Below, piece after piece: positions 52,393-63,618 of a stretch of DNA of 64,000 bases. Under the pieces are notes generated by a model. That model was not told the DNA's origin. It was given only the letters and a program-made list of their open reading frames with translations, and did not search any database. How positions within the stretch are numbered: the first letter of the stretch is position 1; each line of letters begins with the position of its first letter. Source of the stretch: Streptomyces sp. MP131-18 (GTDB lineage Bacteria; Actinomycetota; Actinomycetes; Streptomycetales; Streptomycetaceae); contig NZ_LZNS01000001.1 in assembly GCF_001984575.1 (NCBI RefSeq), positions 3,723,210 through 3,787,209 of the forward strand, read 5' to 3'. The translations under genes were made by a program, and so were the position numbers.

Positions 52393-55307
52393 CGCGCCTC
52401 CCCGTTCTTCGCCGGGTCGCTCTTCACCAGGTCGCTCTTCACCAGGTCGCTCTTCACCAGGTCGCTCTTCACCAGGTCGGGCGCCGCGGCGAACCGGACC
52501 TCGGTGCGGGGCGGCGGGCCCGGGTCGAAGCTCAGCTCGATGCGCGCGCACCGCCGGTAGTCGTCCTCCAGGCGCTCCTGCGCCTTCAGGATCGGGTCCT
52601 CGATGAGGTCGGTGAGCAGCTCGCGCAGCTTGCGCGCCCCCTCCTTGCCGTCGGCCGCCTCGTTGCCCTCGTGCGCGCGCCGCGCCGCCCAGGCGATCAG
52701 CCGCTCGGGAACGACCAGGTCCTTCTCGCGCTTCTCCCGCCAGAACGCCTGCTTCGCGCCGACCATCTTCCGGCAGATGCCGGTCATCGCGTCCTCGTCC
52801 AGCGGCCGGAAGACGATGATCCGCCGGATACGGGCCAGGAACTCGGGCGTGAACACCGGGTCCTCGTGCGACCCGCCGCTGCGCGCCCGCAGCAGTGCCT
52901 CCTTCACGGCCGCCGCGATGTCCTCCTCGTCGGCGCCCTGGCGGGTCATGCGGGCGATGACGTCGTGGCCCGCGTTCGTGGTGAGGATGAAGATGGCCCG
53001 GTCGCCGTGCGCACGGACGCCGCGCCTGTCCTCGATCCAGCCCTCGTCGAACAGGTTGAGGAACGGCCGCCACACCTCGGCGTGCGCCTTCTCGGCCTCG
53101 TCGAGGAGGAACACGCCGTACGGGTCGGCGTTCAGCTCGTTGACGATGCGCCCGCCACGTTCGTGCCCGACGTAGCCCTGCGGGGAGCCGAGGATGCTGG
53201 AGACGCTGTGCCGTTCCGTGAACCCGCCCATGGGGTAGGTCTGGAGCAGCTTGGACGTCGAGTAGAAGCTCGCGACCGTCTTGGCCAGCTCCGTCTTGCC
53301 GACGCCGGTCAGCCCGGCGAACAGCATCACCGACGCGGGCCCGCCGTCCGCCCCGGCGAGGCCCGCCTTGATGCGGCGCAGCTCGCCCGCGACCGTCGCG
53401 ACCGCCCGGTCCTGGCCGAAGACCGAGCCGCCGAGCGCCTGTTCGTAGTCGACGCGCTCGCCGCCCGTGCCGGCGATCTGCGCCGCGGGAACGCCGGAGA
53501 CCTCCGCGATGACCCGCACCACGTCGGCCACCCCGACCTCGGACTGCGGGTCCCCGAGCTGCGTGCGGCGGTAGTGCAGGTCCTCCGCGGCCCGGCGCAG
53601 CACCTTGACGGCGGCGAGCGGCAGCCGCTGGCTGAGGATGAAGTCGCCGGCCATCACCACGGCCCGGTCGACGGCCTTCCCGGCCACGGCGATGCCGAAC
53701 TCCGCGGCCAGCCCGTCCGCCGCCTGCCCCACCATGTCCCGCGCGGCGTCCCGGCCCGGCTCCGCCAGCTCGACCCGGGTCGTCAGCTCGCGCAGCGCGT
53801 GGTCGGCGGCCAGCAGATCGTCGTAGTCCTGCCCCGACAGCACCCCGACGAGGTGCAGGCGGCGTTCCTTCAGCGCGCTGCGCAGCGTCAGCACGTGGGT
53901 CGTGCCGTTCGGGCCGCGCAGCAGCGCACCGAGGCCGTCGAGGCAGACGACGAGGTCGGTGCGGCCCGCGACGTCGGAGATGATGCGGCCCAGCTTCTCC
54001 GCGCTCTCCGCGGGCGCCACGTCCTGGCAGTCCACGTGCAGGAACCGCTTGCGCCGCAGGAACGGAATGGTGCCGTCCGCGGCGCGCCTGGCCAGCTCCC
54101 GCAGCAGCGTCGTGGCACCGACGCCGGACTCGCCGGTGAGCAGCACGTGGTTGCCGACCGTGCGGTGCAGGGCCCGGTTCACCGGGTCGAAGTAGTGGTC
54201 CAGGTGCGGAACGGGCGGGATGCCCTCGGTGCGCGCCAGCCACGTCAGATCCTCGGACGGCGGCGCCCCGGCCGCCGGCCGGAACGGCACCTCACGCGGC
54301 GCGGCGGTACGCGCGGACCGCAGCTCCTGGTCCAGGTGGTCGCGCATCCGCCCCACGTTCAGGCGCAGCGGCTCGCCCTCCAGCACGGCGGCCAGCCGTG
54401 GCGGCGGGTCGGCGAGCAGCGCTTCGAGCAGGTGCCCGGTGTCGGCGCGCTCCCCGCCGCGGAGCGCCGCGGCGCGGCGCGCGGCGTGCAGCAGCGCGAG
54501 CAGCGGGTCGCCCAGACCGTCGCGGTGCAGCGGCGGGGAGTCCTTGGCGTGCTCGGACAGCCGGAACGCGCCGTTCAGTACCTCCACGGCCTTCACCAGG
54601 CCGATCCGCGGCGGTATCTGGAGCCGGACCAGGCGCTCGGTCAGGCCCTCGGTCTCGGCGAGCAGCGCCAGGAAGCAGTGCGCGGGCAGCAGCCGGTCGT
54701 ACCCCAGCTCCCCGGCCCGCTCGGCGGCCAGTTCCAGCACGCCCCAGGCGTCCGCGGAGAACTCCTCGGACCGCAGCCGGCCCGAGGCGTCGTCGAGCAG
54801 CGTCGGCAGCGGCTCGCTGCTGACCCGCACCTGCTCGTCGAGCGCCAGGACGGCGGCGGGGGCGTCCAGGACGCTCCCGAGGAACGTCAGGTCGTCGGCG
54901 TCCTGGTGCTCCAGCAGCCGGGCGAGCAGCAGTTCGAGCGCGACGGGCCGCAGCCGCTCCCGGTCCGCGGCCAGCGCCTTTTCGAACGCGTCGAGTGCGG
55001 CCAGCGTCTCGGGCGCGCAGCGGGCGCGCGAGCCGTCGAACGGCCGGGACGACGCCCCGCTCCCGCCCGCGCCCGCGTTGTAGACCTCGATGGTCTCCCG
55101 CAGGTGCCTGGGCTGTGCGCCGTCGGCGAGCGCCAGGCCGAGCACGGACAGGACGGCCTGGTCGCCGGAGCCGATGACCGCGTGCAGGATGTCGCTGGGG
55201 CGCAGGACGGCACCGCAGCGCAGTGTGGCGTCCAGCAGGATGCCCGTCGTGCGCTCGTCCCCCAGGGCCTGAGGGCTGAAGATTCCATCGGGAAAGAGCA
55301 GTGACAA
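52389..55307 (-). CDS. ClpB-like AAA+ protein with degenerate first ATPase
   Basis: 972 aa from a TTG at 55307 behind GGGGGGA. Two to three N-terminal ClpN-like helical repeats (residues 10-330, e.g. GIFSPQALGDERTTGILLDA) precede two AAA domains. Domain 1 has GESGVGATT (392-400, Lys replaced by Ala) and VCLDGLG (Walker-B Glu replaced), so it probably does not hydrolyse ATP. Domain 2 is intact: GLTGVGKT (665-672), FLLDEA (733-738), and the aromatic pore loop GYVGHE (711-716). No coiled-coil middle domain is visible. The C-terminal tail repeats DLVKS four times. It should thread substrates or remodel proteins as the operon's motor. Confidence 0.9.
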   Translation of the reverse strand: MSLLFPDGIFSPQALGDERTTGILLDATLRCGAVLRPSDILHAVIGSGDQAVLSVLGLALADGAQPRHLRETIEVYNAGAGGSGASSRPFDGSRARCAPETLAALDAFEKALAADRERLRPVALELLLARLLEHQDADDLTFLGSVLDAPAAVLALDEQVRVSSEPLPTLLDDASGRLRSEEFSADAWGVLELAAERAGELGYDRLLPAHCFLALLAETEGLTERLVRLQIPPRIGLVKAVEVLNGAFRLSEHAKDSPPLHRDGLGDPLLALLHAARRAAALRGGERADTGHLLEALLADPPPRLAAVLEGEPLRLNVGRMRDHLDQELRSARTAAPREVPFRPAAGAPPSEDLTWLARTEGIPPVPHLDHYFDPVNRALHRTVGNHVLLTGESGVGATTLLRELARRAADGTIPFLRRKRFLHVDCQDVAPAESAEKLGRIISDVAGRTDLVVCLDGLGALLRGPNGTTHVLTLRSALKERRLHLVGVLSGQDYDDLLAADHALRELTTRVELAEPGRDAARDMVGQAADGLAAEFGIAVAGKAVDRAVVMAGDFILSQRLPLAAVKVLRRAAEDLHYRRTQLGDPQSEVGVADVVRVIAEVSGVPAAQIAGTGGERVDYEQALGGSVFGQDRAVATVAGELRRIKAGLAGADGGPASVMLFAGLTGVGKTELAKTVASFYSTSKLLQTYPMGGFTERHSVSSILGSPQGYVGHERGGRIVNELNADPYGVFLLDEAEKAHAEVWRPFLNLFDEGWIEDRRGVRAHGDRAIFILTTNAGHDVIARMTRQGADEEDIAAAVKEALLRARSGGSHEDPVFTPEFLARIRRIIVFRPLDEDAMTGICRKMVGAKQAFWREKREKDLVVPERLIAWAARRAHEGNEAADGKEGARKLRELLTDLIEDPILKAQERLEDDYRRCARIELSFDPGPPPRTEVRFAAAPDLVKSDLVKSDLVKSDLVKSDPAKNGEAR
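52416..52475. repeat. Four tandem 15-bp repeats in the ClpB-like 3' end
   Basis: GTCGCTCTTCACCAG occurs four times in a row, encoding the DLVKS repeat at the C-terminus of the ClpB-like protein. The copy number is likely to vary between strains because the units are identical. Confidence 0.9.
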
Positions 55308-55579
55308 CGTGTCCCCCCTGCGAGCTCGCACGGGTCGGCGGAGCGACAACTCCCCCGTGCAGTGACATAGTTTCGCACCCGCATGGTTGCGCCCGCGGCC
55401 GAATCCGCGACAAGCACCGCGGTGCCGGGCAGGGGCCGCCGACGCGGGCGCGGGCCCGGCCGAGGGGACGACGGCAGGCGTGGACGGTCGCGTCCTGGCG
55501 GGGGACCGGCGGCTGCCGGCCGATCGTCGCCGGGCGCGCCCGCCGCGCACCGCACGGCGGGCGGCGGGCGCGGCCGGCG

Positions 55580-57838
<2,259 letters not shown>

Positions 57839-57994
57839 GGCTCGTCTCCCGGTGTCGCGTGGCACCCGAACGGCCCAGCCTTACGCGTGGCCACCGCGCC
57901 GCGCCGGACAAGTCCCGGAATCCGCCGCCCAATTCGCCGGTTCGAGTGAATCACGGCACGTGTGCCCGGTGGCTCTGCGTGACGACGCGGACTC

Positions 57995-58063
57995 TTGACG
58001 GCGGGGCGGGGCCCTCGTACTGTCGCGCCGACCTGACTTGAAACGTCTCATTGAAACGACTCA
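57995..58063 (+). promoter_or_regulatory. Promoter with tandem LacI-type operators
   Basis: TTGACG (57995-58000) and TACTGT (58018-58023) are separated by 17 bp, a good vegetative promoter. Just downstream are two contiguous 13-bp repeats, TTGAAACGTCTCA (58038-58050) and TTGAAACGACTCA (58051-58063). They resemble the TGAAACGTTTCA operators of LacI/GalR-family sugar repressors. Placement after the start site favours roadblock repression, presumably relieved by a rhamnose- or galacturonate-derived ligand. Confidence 0.7.
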
Positions 58064-58091
58064 ATCGGCCTTGCGCAGAAGGGCGTCAACG

Positions 58092-60701
58092 ATGACACCA
58101 CCGGACAGACGAAGGACCCGGCATCGGCGGTGGGTGGCCGCGCCCCTGGCCGGACTCATGACCGCCGGGCTCCTCGCCGCCGCGGGCGGTGCCCCCGCCC
58201 GCGCCGACGCGCCCGCCGAACGGGGCGGCGGCCGGACGGCCGACGGCATCCAGCTCGAACACCTCGACCGGGGCCTCGCCGCCGTCGCCACCGAGGAGGG
58301 TGTGTTCCTCAGCTGGCGGCTGCTCGGCTCCGAGGTCACCGGCGCCGCGGAAACCGGCATGACCGGCGCCGACTTCAACGTCTACCGCGACGGCGAACTG
58401 CTCGGCACCGTCACCGACTCCACCAACTACCTCGACGCCGGTGCCCCCGGCGACGCCGAGTACCGGGTGGCCGCCGTCGTGGACGGCACGGAGGTCGACC
58501 TCAGCGACCCCGTCGCCCCCTGGTCCGAGGGCTATCACGAACTCCCCCTGAACAAGCCCGCCGACGGCGTCACCCCGGCCGGCGAGACGTACACGTACTC
58601 GGCCAACGACGTCAGCGTCGGCGACGTGGACGGCGACGGCACCTACGAGTACGTCGTCAAGTGGTACCCGTCGAACGCCAAGGACGTCTCGCAGGTCGGC
58701 TACACCGGCAACGTCTACCTCGACACCTACCGCCTCGACGGCACCCTGCTGCACCGCATCGACCTCGGCGTGAACATCCGCGCCGGCGCGCACTACACCC
58801 AGTTCCTCGTCTACGACTTCGACGGCGACGGCCGCTCCGAGATCATGCTCAAGACGGCGCCCGGCACGAAGGTCACCCGCTACCGCGCCGACGGCTCCGT
58901 CGCGTCCGAGCGGTACATCACCATGCCCCGCGAGGACGTGCGGGACGGCTGGTCCCACGAGGACGACTACCGGCTCAGCGCCGAGGACTACTACGACCAC
59001 GTGGTCGACATGTTCCGCGGCTGGCACGAGCACCCCGAGGTCGTCGCGGGCAACTGGCCCGCCACCCTGGAGGAAGCCTTCGGCATCGACCCCGCCTACG
59101 ACTACCCGCTCGGCCGCGAGGACGCCGAGGCGCTGGCCGACCACTTCATGGACGTGTACGCGCCCGCCCGCAGCGAGCGCAACAACCTGCGCGCGTTCGA
59201 GGGCTTCATCCTCGACGGGCCCGAGTACCTCAGCGTCTTCGACGGCGGACACGGCCGCGAGCTGGACACCGTCCACTACGAGCCGGGCCGCCACGACGAC
59301 GGCCTGATGTGGGGCGACTACGCGATGGCCCGCATCGAGCCGGGCAACCGCGTCGACCGCTTCCTGTCCGGCGTCGCCTACCTCGACGGGCAGCACCCCT
59401 CCGCCGTCTTCGCCCGCGGCTACTACACCCGTTCCACGCTGGTGTCCTACCGCTGGGACGGGCAGCGGCTGCGCGAGGACTGGAACGTCGACAGCGGCTG
59501 GACGCCCATGTCCAACCCGTTCAACGACAGCCCGCACGGAGTCGACGGCACCGACCCGGAGTTCGGCACCCTCACCACGCAGGGCTACCACTCGCTGAGC
59601 GCCGCCGACGTCGACGGGGACGGGCGGCACGAGATCGTCTACGGCTCGGCCACCATCGACGACGACGGCAGCCTGCTGTACAGCTCGTTCGCCGAAATGC
59701 CGCCAGGCAGCGCCGATCCGGGCGCGCAGGCGCGGCTCGGCCACGGCGACGCGATGCACGTCACCGACATCGACCCGGACCGGCCGGGCCTGGAGATCTA
59801 CGCCGTCCACGAGGGCGCCACCTCCGCGCCCCTCGGCTACTCGATGCGCGACGCGGCGACCGGCGAGGTGCTGTACGGCGAGTACACCGGCCTCGACACC
59901 GGCCGCGGCATGATCGGCGACGTCGTGCCCGAGGAGCCGGGATACGAGACCTGGGCCAACCACCCCGAGGGCGGCACCGACCCGGACGGCGTCGGCCTGT
60001 GGACGGCCGACGGCCGCTTCCTCGGCGCCGAGACGCCCGGCACCAACCAGAACATCCGCTGGTCCGGCGACCTGACCACGCAGATCGTCGGCGGCTACGG
60101 CTACCTCGGCGAGGACACGGTCATCGAGGACTGGCAGCGCGGCACGCTGCTGACCGCGGAGGGCACCACGACCAACAACCACACCAAGGGCAACCCGTCC
60201 CTGGTCGCCGACGTCCTCGGCGACTGGCGCGAGGAGCTGCTCGTCCCCACCGCCGACAGCACCAGCCTGCGCCTGTACCTCAGCACCGAACTGACCGGCC
60301 ACAAGCTGTACACGCTGATGCACGACCCCCAGTACCGGGCGGAGGTCGCGCGCCAGCAGACGACGTACAACCAGCCCGCCTACCCGGGCTTCTACCTGGC
60401 GTCCGACACCGACTTCGCCGACGTTCCCGTGCCCGACCTGTGGACCCCGGGGGGCGTGGGCGCGCTCGCGGACCAGCTGACCGGGTACGTGCGCAGCGAC
60501 GACGTGAACCGCCTGACGGCGATCCTGCTCACCCCGTCGCTCGCCCTGGCCGAGGCGCGCATGGCCCGCGGCGACCACCGCGGCACGGCCGACGCCCTGG
60601 AGCGCTTCGCGGACACCCTGGAACGCGCCCGCGGCATCTCCGAGCCCGCCCGCGCGGCCCTCGCCCACCGCGCGGAGACGCTCATCGCGTCCCTGCGCTG
60701 A
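58092..60701 (+). CDS. Rhamnogalacturonan endolyase (PL11 family)
   Basis: 869 aa. Signal peptide (RWVAAPLAGLMTAGLLAAAG) then a PL11-type beta-propeller: an FN3-like start (LGSEVTGAAETGMTGADFNV), repeated metal sites (VGDVDGDGTYEYVVKWYPSN; VYDFDGDGRSEIMLKTAPG; AADVDGDGRHEIVYG) and NIRWSGDLTTQIVGGYGYLG. It cleaves the rhamnogalacturonan backbone of pectin outside the cell. A C-terminal ~75-aa helical unit (TAILLTPSLALAEARMARGD) is appended. The start is the ATG at 58092 with AGAAGGG; the frame's earlier TTG lies within the operators. Confidence 0.95.
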   Translation: MTPPDRRRTRHRRWVAAPLAGLMTAGLLAAAGGAPARADAPAERGGGRTADGIQLEHLDRGLAAVATEEGVFLSWRLLGSEVTGAAETGMTGADFNVYRDGELLGTVTDSTNYLDAGAPGDAEYRVAAVVDGTEVDLSDPVAPWSEGYHELPLNKPADGVTPAGETYTYSANDVSVGDVDGDGTYEYVVKWYPSNAKDVSQVGYTGNVYLDTYRLDGTLLHRIDLGVNIRAGAHYTQFLVYDFDGDGRSEIMLKTAPGTKVTRYRADGSVASERYITMPREDVRDGWSHEDDYRLSAEDYYDHVVDMFRGWHEHPEVVAGNWPATLEEAFGIDPAYDYPLGREDAEALADHFMDVYAPARSERNNLRAFEGFILDGPEYLSVFDGGHGRELDTVHYEPGRHDDGLMWGDYAMARIEPGNRVDRFLSGVAYLDGQHPSAVFARGYYTRSTLVSYRWDGQRLREDWNVDSGWTPMSNPFNDSPHGVDGTDPEFGTLTTQGYHSLSAADVDGDGRHEIVYGSATIDDDGSLLYSSFAEMPPGSADPGAQARLGHGDAMHVTDIDPDRPGLEIYAVHEGATSAPLGYSMRDAATGEVLYGEYTGLDTGRGMIGDVVPEEPGYETWANHPEGGTDPDGVGLWTADGRFLGAETPGTNQNIRWSGDLTTQIVGGYGYLGEDTVIEDWQRGTLLTAEGTTTNNHTKGNPSLVADVLGDWREELLVPTADSTSLRLYLSTELTGHKLYTLMHDPQYRAEVARQQTTYNQPAYPGFYLASDTDFADVPVPDLWTPGGVGALADQLTGYVRSDDVNRLTAILLTPSLALAEARMARGDHRGTADALERFADTLERARGISEPARAALAHRAETLIASLR

Positions 60702-60793
60702 CGCGCGCGGCCGCCGCGTCCCACGAACGGGCCTCTTCCGACCGCCCGTTCGGGGACGTGGCCCCGCGAGGTCACCGCGCGCGGCGGCCACCG

Positions 60794-61200
60794 GTGGTGC
60801 AGTGGAGACCCCGCGGTCCCGGTCTGCTCGGCGTCGACGCGGTCGACGGCCGGCAGCCGGCCCTGCGGGCCGCCCTGGCCCTGATGTTCCTGTTCACCGC
60901 GGCCGGCCACTTCCACCCCCGCATCCCTGGTCGGGATGGTCCCGCCGCCCCTCCCGGTCGCGAACGGCTGGTGGACGCCACCGGGCTGCTGCGATTCGCC
61001 GACGCGATCGGCCTGCTGATCCCCGGCCTCCGCCGGTGGACCGCGGCCGGGCTCCTCCTGCTGCTGATCGCGATGTTCCCCGCCAACGTCTCCGCCGCCC
61101 GGCGGCGGGTCGCCCAGGGCGGCCCTCTCCGCTCCCGCACGGCGATCCAGGTGGTCTTCATCGCGGCGGTGGCCCCGACCCTGGTCCGACACCCCTGCGA
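60794..61200 (+). pseudogene. DoxX-like membrane protein with compensating frameshifts
   Basis: One frame has LRAALALMFLFTAAGHF and then ATGLLRFADAIGLLIPGLRR, WTAAGLLLLLIAMFPANVSA and IQVVFIAAVA, which is the DoxX-like pattern. Between them the middle part fits better in another frame (ASLVGMVPPPLPVANG), where the family has a MVPP motif. One extra C in a C5 run near 60916 and a missing base near 60966 would explain it. The frame then lacks a proper stop and runs into the next gene. Either it is decayed or there are two sequence errors. Confidence 0.55.
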
Positions 61201-61254
61201 GCGGCGAGCATCGGCGGTACCTTCGGGTGTTCGACCGAGGCACAGGGGGAACGC

Positions 61255-61755
61255 ATGCGGGTCGGGATCACCGGGCACCGGGAGCTTTCCGCACCGGCGG
61301 AGGCCGCCGTCCGCGCGGCGCTGCGGGCGGAGTTGGGGCGGCTGGCCGCCGACGGCGGCGGCGAAGGGCTGGTGGCGGTGTCCTGCCTGGCGGACGGCCC
61401 GGACGCGTGGCTGGCGGAGTCCGTGCTCGCGGGCGGCGGGCGCCTGGAGGCCGTCATCCCGGCCGCGGATTACCGGCAGGCCCTGCCCGAGACGCACCGG
61501 GACACGCTGGACGGCCTGCTGGGGCGGGCAACAGCGGTGCACCGTACGGGCCTTGCCACCGCAGGCTCGTCGGCCTACATGGCGGCGGGCGAACTGCTGG
61601 TCGGGCTGGTGGACGTGCTGATCGCCGTGTGGGACGGCCGGCCGGCGCGCGGGCTCGGCGGAACGGGCGACGTGGTCGCGTGCGCGCGGCGGCACGGGGT
61701 ACCGGTGCGGGTGGTGTGGCCGCCCGGGGTACGGCGCGGCGTCACGCCCGGATGA
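61255..61755 (+). CDS. SLOG-type nucleotide-binding protein
   Basis: 166 aa. The start MRVGITGHRELS and the following VAVSCLADGPDAWLAESVLA, then LEAVIPAADYRQALP, and YMAAGELLVGLVDVLIAVWDG follow the Rossmann-like SLOG/DprA-type pattern (GITGHR, A-D-G-x-D, G-E). Such proteins bind or cleave nucleotide-derived ligands; some act as sensors in defence systems. AGGGGGA lies before the ATG. The convergent isochorismatase gene overlaps its 3' end by 14 bp. Confidence 0.7.
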   Translation: MRVGITGHRELSAPAEAAVRAALRAELGRLAADGGGEGLVAVSCLADGPDAWLAESVLAGGGRLEAVIPAADYRQALPETHRDTLDGLLGRATAVHRTGLATAGSSAYMAAGELLVGLVDVLIAVWDGRPARGLGGTGDVVACARRHGVPVRVVWPPGVRRGVTPG

Positions 61756-62428
61756 GGCCGAGGACTTCCGCGGTGGGGCGCACGTCGCCGAAGGAGCGGT
61801 AGACGGTGTGCAGCGTGGCGTTGTGGTCGCGGTCGCAGCGGGCCGCGTTGGCGTCGGCGACCATGACGACGCGGTAGCCGAGCGTGCTGGCGTCGCGGGC
61901 GGAGGACTCGCAGCAGACGTTCGTCACGGTGCCGGTGATGAGGACGGTGTCGGCGCGGCGCTCCCGCAGCAGGTCCGGCAGGGGGCAGCGGCCGGGGAAG
62001 AAGGCGCTGGCCGCGGTCTTCTCCGTCAGCAGGTCGCCGTCCTCGACGGTGCATCCGGACCAGAGCCGGCCGGGGAGCGGCCCGGTGCCGCCGGAGGCGC
62101 GGTAGCGGGCCGCCACCCGCGGCCCGTAGAACTCCTCCTGCGCCGGGCTCCGTTCGCCCGGCCCCGGCAGCACCCAGGCGACGGTGCCGCCCGCGGCCCG
62201 CAGGGCGCGGGCGAGTTGGCCGATGCGGGGCACGATGCCGCGGCAGTACGGATTCTCCTCGACGAAGAACGGCACCATGTCGATCACCACGAGCGCGGTG
62301 CGCGCGGGGTCGAGGCGGGTGAACGCGTGGCGCGTGCCGCGCCGTTCCTCCTGCCGGGCGTACTCGCGGCTGTCGATGTGCCAGGCGTGGTGCCGCGCGA
62401 CGGCCGCCGGCGGTCCGTTCCCCTGCAC
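61742..62428 (-). CDS. Isochorismatase-fold cysteine hydrolase
   Basis: 228 aa. Catalytic Asp (ALVVIDMVPFFVEENPYCRG), Lys (LLTEKTAASAFFPG) and Cys (GTVTNVCCESSARDASTLGY) are in place. The N-terminus (HAWHIDSREYARQEERRGTR) is typical of the actinobacterial 'cysteine hydrolase' subgroup. The substrate is unknown. It shares its catalytic pattern with, but is not closely similar to, the isochorismatase at 17200. Confidence 0.9.
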   Translation of the reverse strand: MQGNGPPAAVARHHAWHIDSREYARQEERRGTRHAFTRLDPARTALVVIDMVPFFVEENPYCRGIVPRIGQLARALRAAGGTVAWVLPGPGERSPAQEEFYGPRVAARYRASGGTGPLPGRLWSGCTVEDGDLLTEKTAASAFFPGRCPLPDLLRERRADTVLITGTVTNVCCESSARDASTLGYRVVMVADANAARCDRDHNATLHTVYRSFGDVRPTAEVLGLIRA

Positions 62429-62437
62429 GGCGCCAGG

Positions 62438-63358
62438 CTACCCGGCGGGGCGGCGCAGGAGGTCGCGCAGCCCCGGGGGGACGCCGGGCAGGCGGTCGCC
62501 GCGCCCCAGGGCCGCGGTCAGCAGGCGCCGTGTGCGCGCCGACGAGGCGCCGCGCGCCACCGCCGGGATCAGCTCCGCCGCGACCTCCTCGGCCTCCCGC
62601 CAGGCCCCGGCCGACAGCAGGCAGTCGAGCAGCCGCACGGCGAAGATGCCGCGGTAGCCGGCGTGCCCCCCGCCGGCCGCCCGCCGCAGCAGCGGGATCG
62701 CCAGCCGCCACTGCCCCGCCGCCTGGTACGCGCCGCCCTGCTGCCCGTCGATCTCCTGCTCCGTCAGCCACCAGGCCCACGGCGGCTCGGGCCGCCGCCC
62801 GCCGTCCCAGGCCAGCAGCGCGCGGGCCCGCGCGAACGCGCGCTCGGCCTCCCACTGCGGCCCGGTGGCCGCCGCGCCCTGAGCGGCGCGGACGCGGAAC
62901 ACCGCCTCGGCGCGCGGCGGCAGCGGCGCGGCGGCCACCAGCACCGCACGGGCCAGCGCGAGCGCGGAACGGTGGCTGCCCAGCCACTCCGCCCTCAGCG
63001 CCGCGTTCTGGAGGGTCAGCAGTTCGGTGTCCCGGTCCCCGGCACGGCGGGCGAGCGCGAGCGCCGCACGGTTGAACGGCACGGCGGCGGCGTGCCGTTC
63101 GGCGTCGAACAGCGCCCAGCCCGCCACCCCGGCCAGCTCGGCCGCCGCGGCCCGCACCTCCCGGGCGTACCGCGGCGGCAGCGGTGCGCCGCCCGCGGCG
63201 CACAGCGCGTGCACCCGGCAGAACGCCCGCGCGGCGGGTCCGGCGACGGACGGCGCACCTGGCACGTTGTCGAGCCGGATCAGGCGCTGCGACACGCCCC
63301 TGATCGCCGGCGCGAGACCGCCGGACGGCGGCGGGAACGGGAACGCCGGTTCGTCCAT
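62438..63358 (-). CDS. Hypothetical TPR-type protein
   Basis: 306 aa. Helical throughout, with TPR-like pairs (AAVPFNRAALALARRAGDRD; FARARALLAWDGGRRPEPPW) and Ala/Arg-rich composition. It resembles the C-terminal half of actinobacterial XRE/TPR regulators, but has no N-terminal helix-turn-helix. It lies 9 bp upstream of the hydrolase gene in the same direction, so the two may be cotranscribed. Confidence 0.7.
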   Translation of the reverse strand: MDEPAFPFPPPSGGLAPAIRGVSQRLIRLDNVPGAPSVAGPAARAFCRVHALCAAGGAPLPPRYAREVRAAAAELAGVAGWALFDAERHAAAVPFNRAALALARRAGDRDTELLTLQNAALRAEWLGSHRSALALARAVLVAAAPLPPRAEAVFRVRAAQGAAATGPQWEAERAFARARALLAWDGGRRPEPPWAWWLTEQEIDGQQGGAYQAAGQWRLAIPLLRRAAGGGHAGYRGIFAVRLLDCLLSAGAWREAEEVAAELIPAVARGASSARTRRLLTAALGRGDRLPGVPPGLRDLLRRPAG

Positions 63359-63384
63359 GCACCCAGTCTGGCCGGGTCCGGGGC

Positions 63385-63618
63385 TCAGATCACGTGGATG
63401 GTGGAGCCGGCGGTGACCTGCGCCGTGCCGCCGGTCCTGAGGACGGCGGGCTCCTGACCGCCGGTGGCGGCGGCCGGGGGGTGCAGGCGCAGCTCGCGGT
63501 CGGTGTTGTTCTCCACCACCCCGGCGTCCGGCAGCGGGATGCGGTCGCCGTTCGCCGGATCGTCGATGACCGCGGTCCGTCCGTCCGCGGACCTGAAAAG
63601 GATCGAACCGGTCGCCAT
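63385..63618 (-). CDS. Small hypothetical protein
   Basis: 77 aa, from an ATG with GGAGG upstream. Short beta-rich segments (GSILFRSADGRTAVIDDPAN; VVENNTDRELRLHPPAAATG) look like a small OB- or cupin-like strand pattern; no family was recognised. No signal peptide. Confidence 0.55.
   Translation of the reverse strand: MATGSILFRSADGRTAVIDDPANGDRIPLPDAGVVENNTDRELRLHPPAAATGGQEPAVLRTGGTAQVTAGSTIHVI

Noticed and set aside
45327..55307. Ordinary dnaK-grpE-dnaJ-clpB heat-shock operon
   Set aside because: The Hsp70 is 861 aa with a different C-terminus, the J-like protein lacks HPD, ClpB domain 1 is degenerate, and kinase and TPR genes are interleaved. The housekeeping set is expected elsewhere.
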